Virus record (IMG/VR): IMGVR_UViG_3300044655_000344
Coordinates: 1 to 22,251 of that record
DNA: 22,251 bases
Strand: one strand, 5' to 3'
Origin: a virus
Below are positions 1 to 7,086 of the stretch, in pieces (the first letter of the stretch is position 1; the number at the start of each line of letters is the position of its first letter). A program made the translations under genes and the position numbers. The notes under the pieces were generated by a model. The model saw only the letters and a program-made list of their open reading frames with translations, had not been told where the DNA came from and did no database searches.

Positions 1-395
1 GTAGTTACCTGAAGTTGCGAATACCCATCTCTTAATCTGATCGGTTGAACATAAGAATCCAAAGAAACAGATAAAACAGAACTGCCACCACTAATAACAT
101 GAACATTTGCTGATACCTCCGAGTTGATTTCGCAATTGACAAAGTAATCACCGACCTTAGCAATGGCTGCCAATTCAGTAAAGATTGCCTCTGTTGATAT
201 AGATACAGCACGTGTGCGATTAACTGCTACGTCTTGGAATGCATCTACTAAGAGTAAATTGGCATCACAGGTTCTAATAACACCACCTGTAGCAGTAACG
301 CTTACAGCAACGCTTAAGTCTGATGAAGCATCGGCTTGGTATTGAGTATAGCCATTGACTACATAACCACTTGCGACGTAGAGTTGATCAATCAT
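1..395 (-). CDS. Phage structural protein, N-terminal part (runs off left edge)
   Basis: An open frame from an ATG at 395 to the window edge encodes at least 131 residues, beginning MIDQLYVASGYVVNGYTQYQ. It is Thr/Ser/Val-rich with alternating hydrophobic residues, as in beta-rich virion proteins. No known domain, signal peptide or membrane segment is recognised. The start is supported by AGGA seven bases upstream inside GAGGACTAAAAGATG, and the stop of the 64-aa gene before it (399-401) lies in that same leader, so translation is probably coupled. Position after the fibre genes suggests a tail-tip, fibre or neck component, but that is inferred from context only. The stop codon is outside the window. 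Confidence 0.75.
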   Translation of the reverse strand, partial: MIDQLYVASGYVVNGYTQYQADASSDLSVAVSVTATGGVIRTCDANLLLVDAFQDVAVNRTRAVSISTEAIFTELAAIAKVGDYFVNCEINSEVSANVHVISGGSSVLSVSLDSYVQPIRLRDGYSQLQVT

Positions 396-402
396 CTTTT
401 AG
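394..402 (-). repeat. CTAAAAGAT boundary motif, copy 1
   Basis: CTAAAAGAT carries the TAA stop of the 64-aa gene, and its final AT begins the ATG of the next gene. AGGA lies just upstream. It is one of six boundary copies in the window. Confidence 0.7.
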
Positions 403-593
403 TCCTCGATATTGAAGAACTGCTTTGCCTCTTCGAGCGTGTCGAACCAGTACCAACCATCCACTGGATAGGTGTATTCGGTTCTATTTTCTTTTAGTAG
501 TCGGTATGCGTCATATGCACCGAACACAAAGTTAGGTGCTTGTAAGAATACGCCGTCTTGATCTACTTTATAAAATGCTTCAGTTTGTTCCAT
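399..593 (-). CDS. Small tail-fibre-associated protein, 64 aa
   Basis: A short acidic protein, MEQTEAFYKVDQDGVFLQAP at the N-terminus, ending with the aromatic motif VDGWYWFDTLEEAKQFF at about residues 44-60. From memory, small phage proteins with this YPVDGWYWF...EEA..FF ending often sit beside tail-fibre genes, but their biochemical role is not established. The start has AGGA seven bases upstream, inside the last codons of the endonuclease-like gene. The stop overlaps the leader of the next gene. It could be a fibre-assembly helper or a small virion protein; this is inference from neighbours. Confidence 0.7.
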   Translation of the reverse strand: MEQTEAFYKVDQDGVFLQAPNFVFGAYDAYRLLKENRTEYTYPVDGWYWFDTLEEAKQFFNIED

Positions 594-596
594 GTA

Positions 597-1187
597 TTAT
601 TCCTGTTTAATAAATGTAAATGTATGACCTTTATGAGATTTACATTTACCATTTGCGCATTGACTTACAGAACCAGTACTAAAACCATGTTCTTTTATTG
701 ATTTCTCACCAATTAAGGTATATGATTCACCTGTTGCAATATTGGTAACTAGTATTGGTTTAGATCTTGATTTACGAATGGCTTCTGCATTCGCCTCCCT
801 ACCTTCTACTGTTTGAACTCTATTACTAATAACCAATTTACCTTCATCAGTTTTCCAGTAATCAGACATCACATCACTATGTCTTTCTCGTTCACCTTCT
901 TTAGACCATCTTTTTATACATCCAGCCTTTACAAGTGGTTGTGCTTCTTTAATGTTATTTTCCATAGTATCAATTCTAACATTGTCTGCACTATATGGAC
1001 CTTCATCATTAAATCGGCACATGTTATACTGTCCTTTGTATATCCCACGTTGATCATATTTTCCTGATGATATCCATATATCTTTCCATTCTTCAAAAGT
1101 CAATTCCCAAGGGATATTTCTTTTGTTTTCAGCATTCCATTTTTGCGTGTAGAATTGTTTTTTCATTTTAGTATCTAAATCATTCAT
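597..1187 (-). CDS. Homing-endonuclease-like protein with C-terminal NUMOD1 repeat, 196 aa
   Basis: The N-terminal third holds the pattern W-x-L-x-F-x-EW...RG...Y-x-MCR at residues 27-58, followed by GPYSADNVRI and ENN, which I recognise from phage-encoded putative HNH-type endonucleases. The C-terminal 50 residues (PILVTNIATGESYTLIG... to the end) fit NUMOD1/IENR1, a DNA-binding repeat of intron-encoded nucleases. A complete His-Asn-His triad is not evident, so catalytic activity is uncertain and a degenerate or DNA-binding-only protein is possible. It is a basic, soluble-looking, non-structural protein sitting among fibre genes, as expected of a mobile gene. It has its own sigma70-type promoter and an AGGA seven bases before the ATG. 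An intron or intein partner is not seen. Confidence 0.7.
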   Translation of the reverse strand: MNDLDTKMKKQFYTQKWNAENKRNIPWELTFEEWKDIWISSGKYDQRGIYKGQYNMCRFNDEGPYSADNVRIDTMENNIKEAQPLVKAGCIKRWSKEGERERHSDVMSDYWKTDEGKLVISNRVQTVEGREANAEAIRKSRSKPILVTNIATGESYTLIGEKSIKEHGFSTGSVSQCANGKCKSHKGHTFTFIKQE

Positions 1188-1217
1188 AGTAGTATCCTAT
1201 TAGGTAATTAAAAACAT

Positions 1218-1246
1218 AGTATACTACTATTTATCCCTACTGTCCA
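1218..1246 (-). promoter_or_regulatory. Sigma70-type promoter for the endonuclease-like gene
   Basis: On the minus strand -35 TGGACA (1241-1246) and -10 TATACT (1218-1223) each match the consensus at five of six positions, with an optimal 17-base spacer (1224-1240). The predicted start of transcription is near 1211, giving a leader of about 24 bases with an AGGA before the ATG at 1187. The spacer also contains the late-promoter-like ATAAATA. Confidence 0.6.
1228..1234 (-). promoter_or_regulatory. Late-promoter-like ATAAATA element
   Basis: The coding strand reads GGATAAATAGTAGTATAC in the gap between the LRR adhesin and endonuclease genes. ATAAATA resembles the core of the T4-type late promoter (TATAAATA). 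It could alternatively be just the spacer of the overlapping sigma70 promoter. Confidence 0.35.
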
Positions 1247-1250
1247 CCCC

Positions 1251-2822
1251 TTAGCCAACCACGGACCAGCCTTTGGCTGTTGCTATTGATGGTGTATCCG
1301 TTGCAGTTCCCCAATTACCGGTTACTGTAATAGTTTTACCTGTTACAGTAGCCAAATTAGAATAGATGTTATTCAATTGAACACCTGACAATTGATTATT
1401 TGCAATTGTATGTGTCTGATTAATACCCGACCAATCAAGTTCTGTAAGATTAGCATAACTTGGTAATCCAACTGTTCCGGTATTACCAGATGTTGCTGAT
1501 GGAAATGTTTGACTAATAACGATTCTATTAACAGGTGCTTGTGAAATCGTAAATATACCAGACACTGCTGTTGCTGCCAAACCAGTCGTTTTGAATGTAC
1601 CAGTGAATGGATAATATATATCACCTACACCAAGACAGCCACTGAACATATTATTAAGGGTTACTGCAGAACTAATATTAATACCTGTATTAACAACTTT
1701 TGTTAATGCAACGCAACCATTGAAAGCATTTTGGAATGTGGTGACACTACTAGTATCACCTATCGGTGGTATTTCTGTCATATTTCTACAATCTTGCCAA
1801 GTACTTACCATTGATGTGCAGGTAGTGGTTATTGTCGAAAATGAAGGAGATTTTTCCAGCATATAACAACCCTGAAACATATTATTAACTGAGGTGCAGT
1901 TCGTGAAATCAAAAACGGCTTCACCTGTATCTTTTAGATTGATACAGTTTTGAAAAGGACTCACAACCTGACCAGATATCTTAAAATTCAACGGTGGTAG
2001 TGTGGTAATTGAATAGCAGTTTTGGAAAGTAGCATTAAATGTTATATTGTCAGGTATTACAAAATATGGGATCTCTTTTAATTTGTAACAATTTTGAAAT
2101 GTGGAAGTTATAGTTAATGTTGGTGATGATACCGATAAATTGAAATTTACCAAAGGAGGGATATATTCCAATTCAAAACAATCAGCGAAAGTGCTTATAT
2201 AATAGGTTGGTGTTGCATTGAATACTAATTGGGATGGTAATACCTGTAATGCATTACAACTTTGAAATCCTACATTTGATAATCTAAAATTAGAATTGAA
2301 TAATATTCGTTCTACCATTTTAAGTGCTGGCCCAGTACCACCAACGGTGATATTAGCACCACTATACGTGGTATTAGCAATGATATCGATATATTTTTTA
2401 GGTGAAACACCCTGTTGGTTTGTATGATTTGATATAACAAATGAAGTAAATGACGCACCACTTGTAACTGGAGTAATAGTGATCAGAGCAGTTTTATAAC
2501 CACGTGAAGTCACTGCCGATGATATGTTAGAAGGTTCATAAGTATGTTCTGCTTTTACACCAGAACCATATGTATTATTAGTACCATCACCCCAATCAAC
2601 GTAATAAGATCCAGTACTCATCAAACAGTTAAATGCAGCGAATTGACTACCAATATTTGTGTAATTTGAATCTGAAACCGCAAACAACAAGGCAATCTTA
2701 TTTTCATTTTCACCAATCGTTGGCATTGGTGTCCAATCACTTGGTCTTACCCAATTATGTCTGTTCTCGCTAATACCAGACTTACTCGTGATATTACTTT
2801 CTTTCAGTGTTTTGACTGACAT
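1251..2822 (-). CDS. PKD plus leucine-rich-repeat tail adhesin, 523 aa
   Basis: Probable receptor-binding or fibre-tip adhesin. After about 70 residues comes a PKD-like segment with YYVDWGDG at 73-80 and HTY at 93-95. Residues about 185-400 hold nine BspA-like leucine-rich repeats, each with an F/W-x-x-C core followed by L/I and IPP-like residues; the cysteines are at 189, 215, 245, 269, 293, 319, 345, 370 and 396, a period near 25. A C-terminal cap has TELDWSGI and ends TAKGWSVVG. No signal peptide is present, as expected for a virion protein. The start overlaps the stop of the previous gene as TAATG, with GAGGT upstream. BspA-like repeats mediate surface binding in other systems; attachment to the host is inferred. 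Whether it is on a fibre or elsewhere on the virion is unknown. Confidence 0.75.
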   Translation of the reverse strand: MSVKTLKESNITSKSGISENRHNWVRPSDWTPMPTIGENENKIALLFAVSDSNYTNIGSQFAAFNCLMSTGSYYVDWGDGTNNTYGSGVKAEHTYEPSNISSAVTSRGYKTALITITPVTSGASFTSFVISNHTNQQGVSPKKYIDIIANTTYSGANITVGGTGPALKMVERILFNSNFRLSNVGFQSCNALQVLPSQLVFNATPTYYISTFADCFELEYIPPLVNFNLSVSSPTLTITSTFQNCYKLKEIPYFVIPDNITFNATFQNCYSITTLPPLNFKISGQVVSPFQNCINLKDTGEAVFDFTNCTSVNNMFQGCYMLEKSPSFSTITTTCTSMVSTWQDCRNMTEIPPIGDTSSVTTFQNAFNGCVALTKVVNTGINISSAVTLNNMFSGCLGVGDIYYPFTGTFKTTGLAATAVSGIFTISQAPVNRIVISQTFPSATSGNTGTVGLPSYANLTELDWSGINQTHTIANNQLSGVQLNNIYSNLATVTGKTITVTGNWGTATDTPSIATAKGWSVVG

Positions 2823-3151
2823 TAGACTACCTCAGTACCAAATGCATTAAACGATACGTTTGCAACATTTGAATAAACGGTAACTACGTCTGTAGTAGCC
2901 AATGATATACCAAGTGTTAAGAATAGAGTATCATTACCCGCCACGAATGAATCATATACAATATAATGTTTTGGATCCAAAGCCGCACCAGCGGGTCTCA
3001 CAGCCACTCTCACTGAAGCACCAGATGAATTTTGATTACAGACTGCTAGGGTGCTGATAATTGAAGATGTTGATGCAGGTACTGTGTATAAGGTGGTTGC
3101 AGTAGCCGCAGAAGGCACTACCTGACCTAAGATTTTGTATGTATTAGCCAT
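2822..3151 (-). CDS. Small beta-rich virion protein, 109 aa
   Basis: MANTYKILGQVVPSAATATT is followed by LYTVPASTSSIISTLAVCNQ and a C-terminal VSFNAFGTEV. This resembles a family of small phage structural proteins commonly annotated as virion or tail-fibre proteins in environmental tailed phages; I recognise the pattern from memory only. It is all-beta looking, with no membrane segment. The start has the strongest Shine-Dalgarno in the window (TAGGAGGT), and both its ends overlap neighbours as TAATG, so it is co-translated with the fibre protein upstream and the LRR adhesin downstream. A role as fibre subunit or decoration protein is inferred. Confidence 0.7.
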   Translation of the reverse strand: MANTYKILGQVVPSAATATTLYTVPASTSSIISTLAVCNQNSSGASVRVAVRPAGAALDPKHYIVYDSFVAGNDTLFLTLGISLATTDVVTVYSNVANVSFNAFGTEVV

Positions 3152-4125
3152 TAGAGACCTCCTAAAAGAAATGATGCTTCAAATCCAACTGCTGCAGTAG
3201 TTCCACCACCACCACCTCCAGATGAACTGATAATGCCGTTGCTGATCGTGATTGTAGTGCCATCGACTTTAACCACACCGGCTACTGATGTACTAGCAGT
3301 TGGTAAAGGAGAATTCTTCCATAAGTCAGTTACTGCATCGTATTTTAAATAATCACCTGCAACTGGTGAGGTTAATGAGACTGAGTGAAGTTCACCTAGT
3401 TCTAGTCCGTTGGCGACTTTAACTAAGATTTCACCTGAATTGGCAGCATTACCTACGACACCAATGTATACCATATGATTTGGAGCAGTTGGTCTATTAG
3501 CATATCCAAATATTAATTGACCAGCAGTAGTTGATAACCAAACCGAGTCTCCATCGACTGCTGTGCTGGTATTAATCCCTGATAATCTACCTTCTGTGAT
3601 TACATATCCAGTGCCGTTATTAGCAATATCAGTTTCTAAAAGACCAAGAGTCTTAGATGAAGTCGATTCGTAAGTAGCCGATGCCAAACTTACATTTAGG
3701 CTTGAGTTGGTAGCAGAACTGATGTATACTGGCTGACCTTTATACATTGGACTACCAGATGTGTTCTTAACTAACTGTTTTAATACAGTAGTGTACGTGG
3801 CTGCCGCTGCACTCAAAGTACCATCACCTGCTACAGTTATAGTAGTACCATCTGCTTTTACACCACCTAAAACCGAAGTAGTTGCTACTGGAAGTGAATA
3901 AGGTGCTGCTAATGAGTTGATTGTTAGATTATTGTTTGCGAGTGATAACGTGACGTTACTACCAGCAGTAAAAGTAACTGTATCACCAAGGCTAACATCT
4001 GATGTTGAACCATTGGCTGATAAGGTTACTGTTGTATTTTGTAAATTAGAGAAATTGTCGTCTAATTCTTGCCACGTTAACTGGCTACCTTTGCCATAAC
4101 GTGTTACGATTATTGGTTTAGCCAT
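3151..4125 (-). CDS. Tail fibre protein, 324 aa
   Basis: The N-terminal segment MAKPIIVTRYGKGSQLTWQE with LDDNFSNLQNT is the typical opening of phage fibre proteins that trimerise on the virion. Two copies of a fibre motif occur: TSVLGGVKADGTTITVAGDG at about residues 83-102 and TSVAGVVKVDGTTISN-like near residues 280-300, where the second copy reads VKVDGTTITISNGIISS. A six-glycine run precedes the C-terminal AAVGFEASFLLGGL, a plausible flexible tip. The start has AGGA seven bases upstream. A hairpin and an 18-base palindrome lie in the short gap before it. It is probably one component of the distal fibre together with the next two genes; host-receptor specificity cannot be read from sequence. 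Confidence 0.75.
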   Translation of the reverse strand: MAKPIIVTRYGKGSQLTWQELDDNFSNLQNTTVTLSANGSTSDVSLGDTVTFTAGSNVTLSLANNNLTINSLAAPYSLPVATTSVLGGVKADGTTITVAGDGTLSAAAATYTTVLKQLVKNTSGSPMYKGQPVYISSATNSSLNVSLASATYESTSSKTLGLLETDIANNGTGYVITEGRLSGINTSTAVDGDSVWLSTTAGQLIFGYANRPTAPNHMVYIGVVGNAANSGEILVKVANGLELGELHSVSLTSPVAGDYLKYDAVTDLWKNSPLPTASTSVAGVVKVDGTTITISNGIISSSGGGGGGTTAAVGFEASFLLGGL

Positions 4126-4144
4126 TACTGAATCCTGTTTAAAG

Positions 4145-4172
4145 AGGTGTCAAATCACCTGACTTGACACCT
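4145..4172 (-). other. Hairpin between two tail genes
   Basis: AGGTGTCAA and TTGACACCT form a perfect 9-bp stem around a 10-base loop. On the coding strand it is followed only by CTTTAAACAGG, so the U-tract is too weak for a confident terminator. It may be a leaky attenuator, an mRNA stabiliser or a processing site. Confidence 0.45.
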
Positions 4173-4178
4173 AAAGAT

Positions 4179-4196
4179 AATTAGTTTAAACTAATT
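4179..4196. repeat. 18-base perfect palindrome over a stop codon
   Basis: AATTAGTTTAAACTAATT is a perfect palindrome that includes the last codons and the TAA stop of the 137-aa gene. Its function is unknown. Being AT-rich, it could be chance, but it adjoins the 4145-4172 hairpin. Confidence 0.5.
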
Positions 4197-4594
4197 GTAA
4201 TGTTGTTTGTTGAAACTTGGAAGGTATCATCGATGTCGATTGGTTTGGCAGTGGTTACTGCGCCCCAATATAAGACGTTACCTGAAGTTTGTGCATCCAT
4301 GATAGCAACATGAGAGATTGTACCCCATGAAGCAGTTGCTACTGGGAATGTGACGGTTGCTGAGTTAGCAGATGAACCGCCCGATGCTGCACCGAATGCA
4401 ATTGATTGACGTTGATAAGCAGTACCTGATGTACCGACTTCGTCAGTTAAAGTACCTGCTTCTAAGTTAGAAGCGGCATTTGTAGATGTATTAGTGAATA
4501 AACCCAAGTATAAAGCACTTGGTTGTGTAAAAGAAGCCACACGTAATGTATGGTCTAAGATTTTGTTTTCTAAGTAATTAGATGCTGCAGTCAT
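4181..4594 (-). CDS. Phage virion/tail-fibre family protein, 137 aa
   Basis: MTAASNYLENKILDHTLRVA, then LYLGLFTN, a central YQRQSIAFGAA, the motif VTFPVATASWGTISHVAI at about 81-98 and a C-terminal DDTFQVSTNNITISLN. This matches a widespread family of roughly 130-150-residue phage structural proteins, often annotated as tail-fibre or virion proteins. Its C-terminal half is related to that of the preceding 175-aa protein, so the two look like paralogues. The ATG has GGAGA five bases upstream. It is the first gene after a terminator and a late-promoter-like element, so it may head its own transcript and be made in different amounts from the genes before it. Confidence 0.75.
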   Translation of the reverse strand: MTAASNYLENKILDHTLRVASFTQPSALYLGLFTNTSTNAASNLEAGTLTDEVGTSGTAYQRQSIAFGAASGGSSANSATVTFPVATASWGTISHVAIMDAQTSGNVLYWGAVTTAKPIDIDDTFQVSTNNITISLN

Positions 4595-4633
4595 TTGATT
4601 CTCCGTGGAATATGATTAGTAAAGGCTGTATTG

Positions 4634-4640
4634 TATTTAT
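4634..4640 (-). promoter_or_regulatory. Late-promoter-like ATAAATA element
   Basis: The coding strand reads AGATAAATACAATACAG, immediately after a terminator and about 40 bases before the ATG at 4594. This terminator-then-promoter order is what a start of a new transcription unit looks like. ATAAATA resembles T4-type late promoters; a sigma70 -35 box at the right distance from TACAAT is not seen. Confidence 0.45.
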
Positions 4641-4642
4641 CT

Positions 4643-4665
4643 AAAAAACCCTTTTAAAAGGGTTT
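4643..4665 (-). terminator. Rho-independent terminator
   Basis: On the coding strand AAACCCTT and AAGGGTTT pair around TTAA (palindrome 4646-4665) and run into six T residues, 15 bases after the stop of the 175-aa gene. This is the clearest terminator in the window. Confidence 0.75.
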
Positions 4666-4680
4666 AAAAGTGTTTTAAAG

Positions 4681-5208
4681 TTATACTACACGACTTGTTG
4701 TGTATAACTTCATGTTGTTCTCTGGGATAACGAGTTTATCACCAGCATAAATGTACTTTGGTGTATCGAATTTAACATAGAATAAAGCAGTATCATTGCT
4801 TTGAGCCCATGAGGGTTTACCAAACCATTTGGTAGCAAAACAAGCGTGCGTTATTTCACCCCAATCAGTTGTGGCAGTTGGGAATACGATTTCAGATGTA
4901 TTTGTAATTGCCCATCTGTCATTAGGTGGGTACAAACTAATATTAAATTTGTATTGGGCGATTTCCAATGGAATATAATCCGATGCAGTTATTTCAAACT
5001 GGGTTGGAATCTCTAACATCCATGGTTGATAACTCGCATTTGCTTCTATTCTAGTTGGATCAACGGTGATAATACTTTCTAATTCACCTTGTTGGTTATC
5101 ACGAAATAACCTTACTGATCTATGGGTTTGATCCCATGAATTAACGTTATTACTCAACATCAATTGTAGCATTACAAGTCTTGTTGAAAGTGGAATTCCT
5201 GTTATCAT
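4681..5208 (-). CDS. Virion protein, paralogue of the next gene, 175 aa
   Basis: MITGIPLSTRLVMLQLMLSN opens a 175-residue soluble protein. Its C-terminal half holds VFPTATTDWGEITHACF at about 108-124 and YAGDKLVIPENN near the end, which align with FPVATASWGTISH and DDTFQVSTNN in the 137-aa protein that follows. The N-terminal part is different and unrecognised. The ATG has AAGGAAA upstream, in the leader after the stop of the hub C-terminal gene, where CTAAAAGATAAGGA overlaps that stop. Most likely a tail-tip or fibre-base component; a terminator follows directly, so it ends a transcription unit. Confidence 0.7.
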   Translation of the reverse strand: MITGIPLSTRLVMLQLMLSNNVNSWDQTHRSVRLFRDNQQGELESIITVDPTRIEANASYQPWMLEIPTQFEITASDYIPLEIAQYKFNISLYPPNDRWAITNTSEIVFPTATTDWGEITHACFATKWFGKPSWAQSNDTALFYVKFDTPKYIYAGDKLVIPENNMKLYTTSRVV

Positions 5209-5220
5209 GTTTGTTTCCTT

Positions 5221-5229
5221 ATCTTTTAG
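5221..5229 (-). repeat. CTAAAAGAT boundary motif, copy 2
   Basis: Overlaps the TAA stop of the 615-aa gene and runs into the AAGGAAA ribosome-binding site of the 175-aa gene. Confidence 0.7.
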
Positions 5230-7073
5230 GTTGGCATTGTGGTAGTAAATGCGATATTACCATCAATGGTATTATAAGTTAGGTATGCGATTACATCACC
5301 TTCTATGTCTGAATTACCAGCAGTGTAGTAATTTGCTGTTACTGTTACAGCAGCAGATGACATAGTTTTAGTTTCAGTAGCAGTTGGATTTGAGAAACTA
5401 GTACCTGATTGAACTGGTGTACCACCTTTCCATAAGTAAGCATCGATCTTAACTGGATTGCCTGGACTGTAGAACGGTGAAGTTCCAGTTGTACCCCAAA
5501 CACCTTTCAATTCAATTACTATTTTAGTTTCATTTGGATAGGCTGCTTTAATAGCATCAAAGTTTACTAATACAACTTCAGATGTAGATCCAGTTGTATC
5601 ACCACCCCATGTTAAGAATGCATTACCAGTAGCAGGGAATCTTGATATTTGACCAGTACCTCGTTTACCAACAGGTATAGTTTGTGATGCATTTGGCAAA
5701 ATGATCTTAGCGCGTGCATCTAACAACAAACCATTTTGTCCTGGAACCCAAACCAATCCAGCCGTATTAGCAGCAAATACCGCACTTTGTTTATTGAAAT
5801 CATCTGGATTAACCGCAGTGAATACATTCCAGTTTACTGTGAAACTAGCAATGTTTGGATTTGCACCCTGTGCGTTGAATATTGCTAAGTTTTCTGGGCA
5901 ATATTCATTATATAAAAATAAGATAGTATACTCAGTATTCTCAACCAAATTACAAGTTGCTGATAAGGCAAAGTCAGTCCAACCATATGCACCAATACCA
6001 CCAGAACCTTCATTTACCAATACAGTATTATCACTGGCCTTTACTATTTGCATATACACTGAAATAAAATCACTGTTTTCTGTTATTACTGCATTTTGAC
6101 CATTAATCTTAGCAATGTATTCACCACGACCACCATAAGCCAAACTGCTGTTCTGATCTATAATTGATGAACACACATACGTTGCAGTATGTGGTGCAAT
6201 AAATGAAACATACATCATAAGTTTATTATCAGTTATAGAACTACAAGGTGGTAAGTTACTAGCGGTATACGAACCAGAAGATGCTATCATCATAGCACCT
6301 CCATTTTGTACTAGAGCACCACCAATTGCATTGGTAAGTGTAGAATCCGCAGCAAGCCCGTTTGAAACAGAAGTAGTTATGGCTTTATTATCTAACGCAG
6401 CCAGTACCGTATTGGCTGATTTTGGAATAATACCAGTTTTCTCATCACGTTTTGTATAGATAAGTCCACTTGTATTATAAACTGCTGAATCATATTCTAA
6501 CGCAGTAATACTAATACCAATCACATCAGTATCATCTTCTTGAATTGAAGTGATTCTAAACTTCTTAAAACTGTATCCATAAAGTGAGTTAGTAACTGTG
6601 ATAATATCACCGGCTTTTAAACCAATTGCTGTGTAATCAGTAGTGAACTTGATAAGAGTATCTAATCTACTTTGCTTTAACTCAACAGTTGCAATAAACT
6701 GTGCTTGAATTGGGTCATTGATAAGGTTAGTATCAATTAGTAGAGTGTTATCGATTTCATCAGCGTATCGATCTGCTACTGGAATCTCAACGTCTATTTG
6801 GTCAGTTTTATCACTTAAGTCCTTGTGTGGGTAAGTGACAGTACATTTGTTATAAAGATCAGTGATCCCAGTTGATGAGACTGAGATACCACCTATGATA
6901 TTTGTGTCATTGAAAGCAAATACAGTTGGTCCTGCTTGTTTGATGGTAAAAGACCATTTGCCAGCAGAGACATCATATGTTATCCATGCACCGCATGCGG
7001 TGAATAACTTTGTTAAGTTACTCATACATGATTGTCCAGTATCTACTGTTCCATTTATCGAAAAGTCGTACAT
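5226..7073 (-). CDS. Central tail hub, C-terminal part, 615 aa
   Basis: Residues 1-200 match the second half of gpJ-type phage tail hub proteins: SINGTVDTGQS at 5-15, the GAWITYDVSAGKWSF stretch at 28-42, FNDTNIIGGISVSSTGITDL at 54-73, YPHKDL, then NDPIQAQFIATVELKQSRLD at 119-138 and LKAGDIITVTNSLYGYSFKK. The protein begins just where the first half of a hub would join, with Met in place of the residue before YDFSING, and the first half is encoded separately by the 247-aa gene. Residues about 210-615 form a beta-rich extension with a tryptophan-containing, ligand-binding-like tail. The start has AGGA ten bases upstream in AAGGACTAAAAGATAATG. It likely sits at the tail tip, forming the hub with the 247-aa protein; assembly from two chains is inference. 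Confidence 0.75.
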   Translation of the reverse strand: MYDFSINGTVDTGQSCMSNLTKLFTACGAWITYDVSAGKWSFTIKQAGPTVFAFNDTNIIGGISVSSTGITDLYNKCTVTYPHKDLSDKTDQIDVEIPVADRYADEIDNTLLIDTNLINDPIQAQFIATVELKQSRLDTLIKFTTDYTAIGLKAGDIITVTNSLYGYSFKKFRITSIQEDDTDVIGISITALEYDSAVYNTSGLIYTKRDEKTGIIPKSANTVLAALDNKAITTSVSNGLAADSTLTNAIGGALVQNGGAMMIASSGSYTASNLPPCSSITDNKLMMYVSFIAPHTATYVCSSIIDQNSSLAYGGRGEYIAKINGQNAVITENSDFISVYMQIVKASDNTVLVNEGSGGIGAYGWTDFALSATCNLVENTEYTILFLYNEYCPENLAIFNAQGANPNIASFTVNWNVFTAVNPDDFNKQSAVFAANTAGLVWVPGQNGLLLDARAKIILPNASQTIPVGKRGTGQISRFPATGNAFLTWGGDTTGSTSEVVLVNFDAIKAAYPNETKIVIELKGVWGTTGTSPFYSPGNPVKIDAYLWKGGTPVQSGTSFSNPTATETKTMSSAAVTVTANYYTAGNSDIEGDVIAYLTYNTIDGNIAFTTTMPT

Positions 7074-7074
7074 T

Positions 7075-7083
7075 ATCTTTTAG
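7075..7083 (-). repeat. CTAAAAGAT boundary motif, copy 3
   Basis: Lies in the 13-base gap between the giant adhesin and the hub C-terminal gene, between AAGGA and the ATG, so it is part of the ribosome-binding region at the apparent insertion junction. Confidence 0.7.
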
Positions 7084-7086
7084 TCC

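Noticed and set aside
163-345. Plus-strand ORFs such as 163-345, 813-1067, 5701-6099, 6862-7083 and 17057-17428
   Set aside because: They are antisense to clear minus-strand genes, lack ribosome-binding sites and show no recognisable family.
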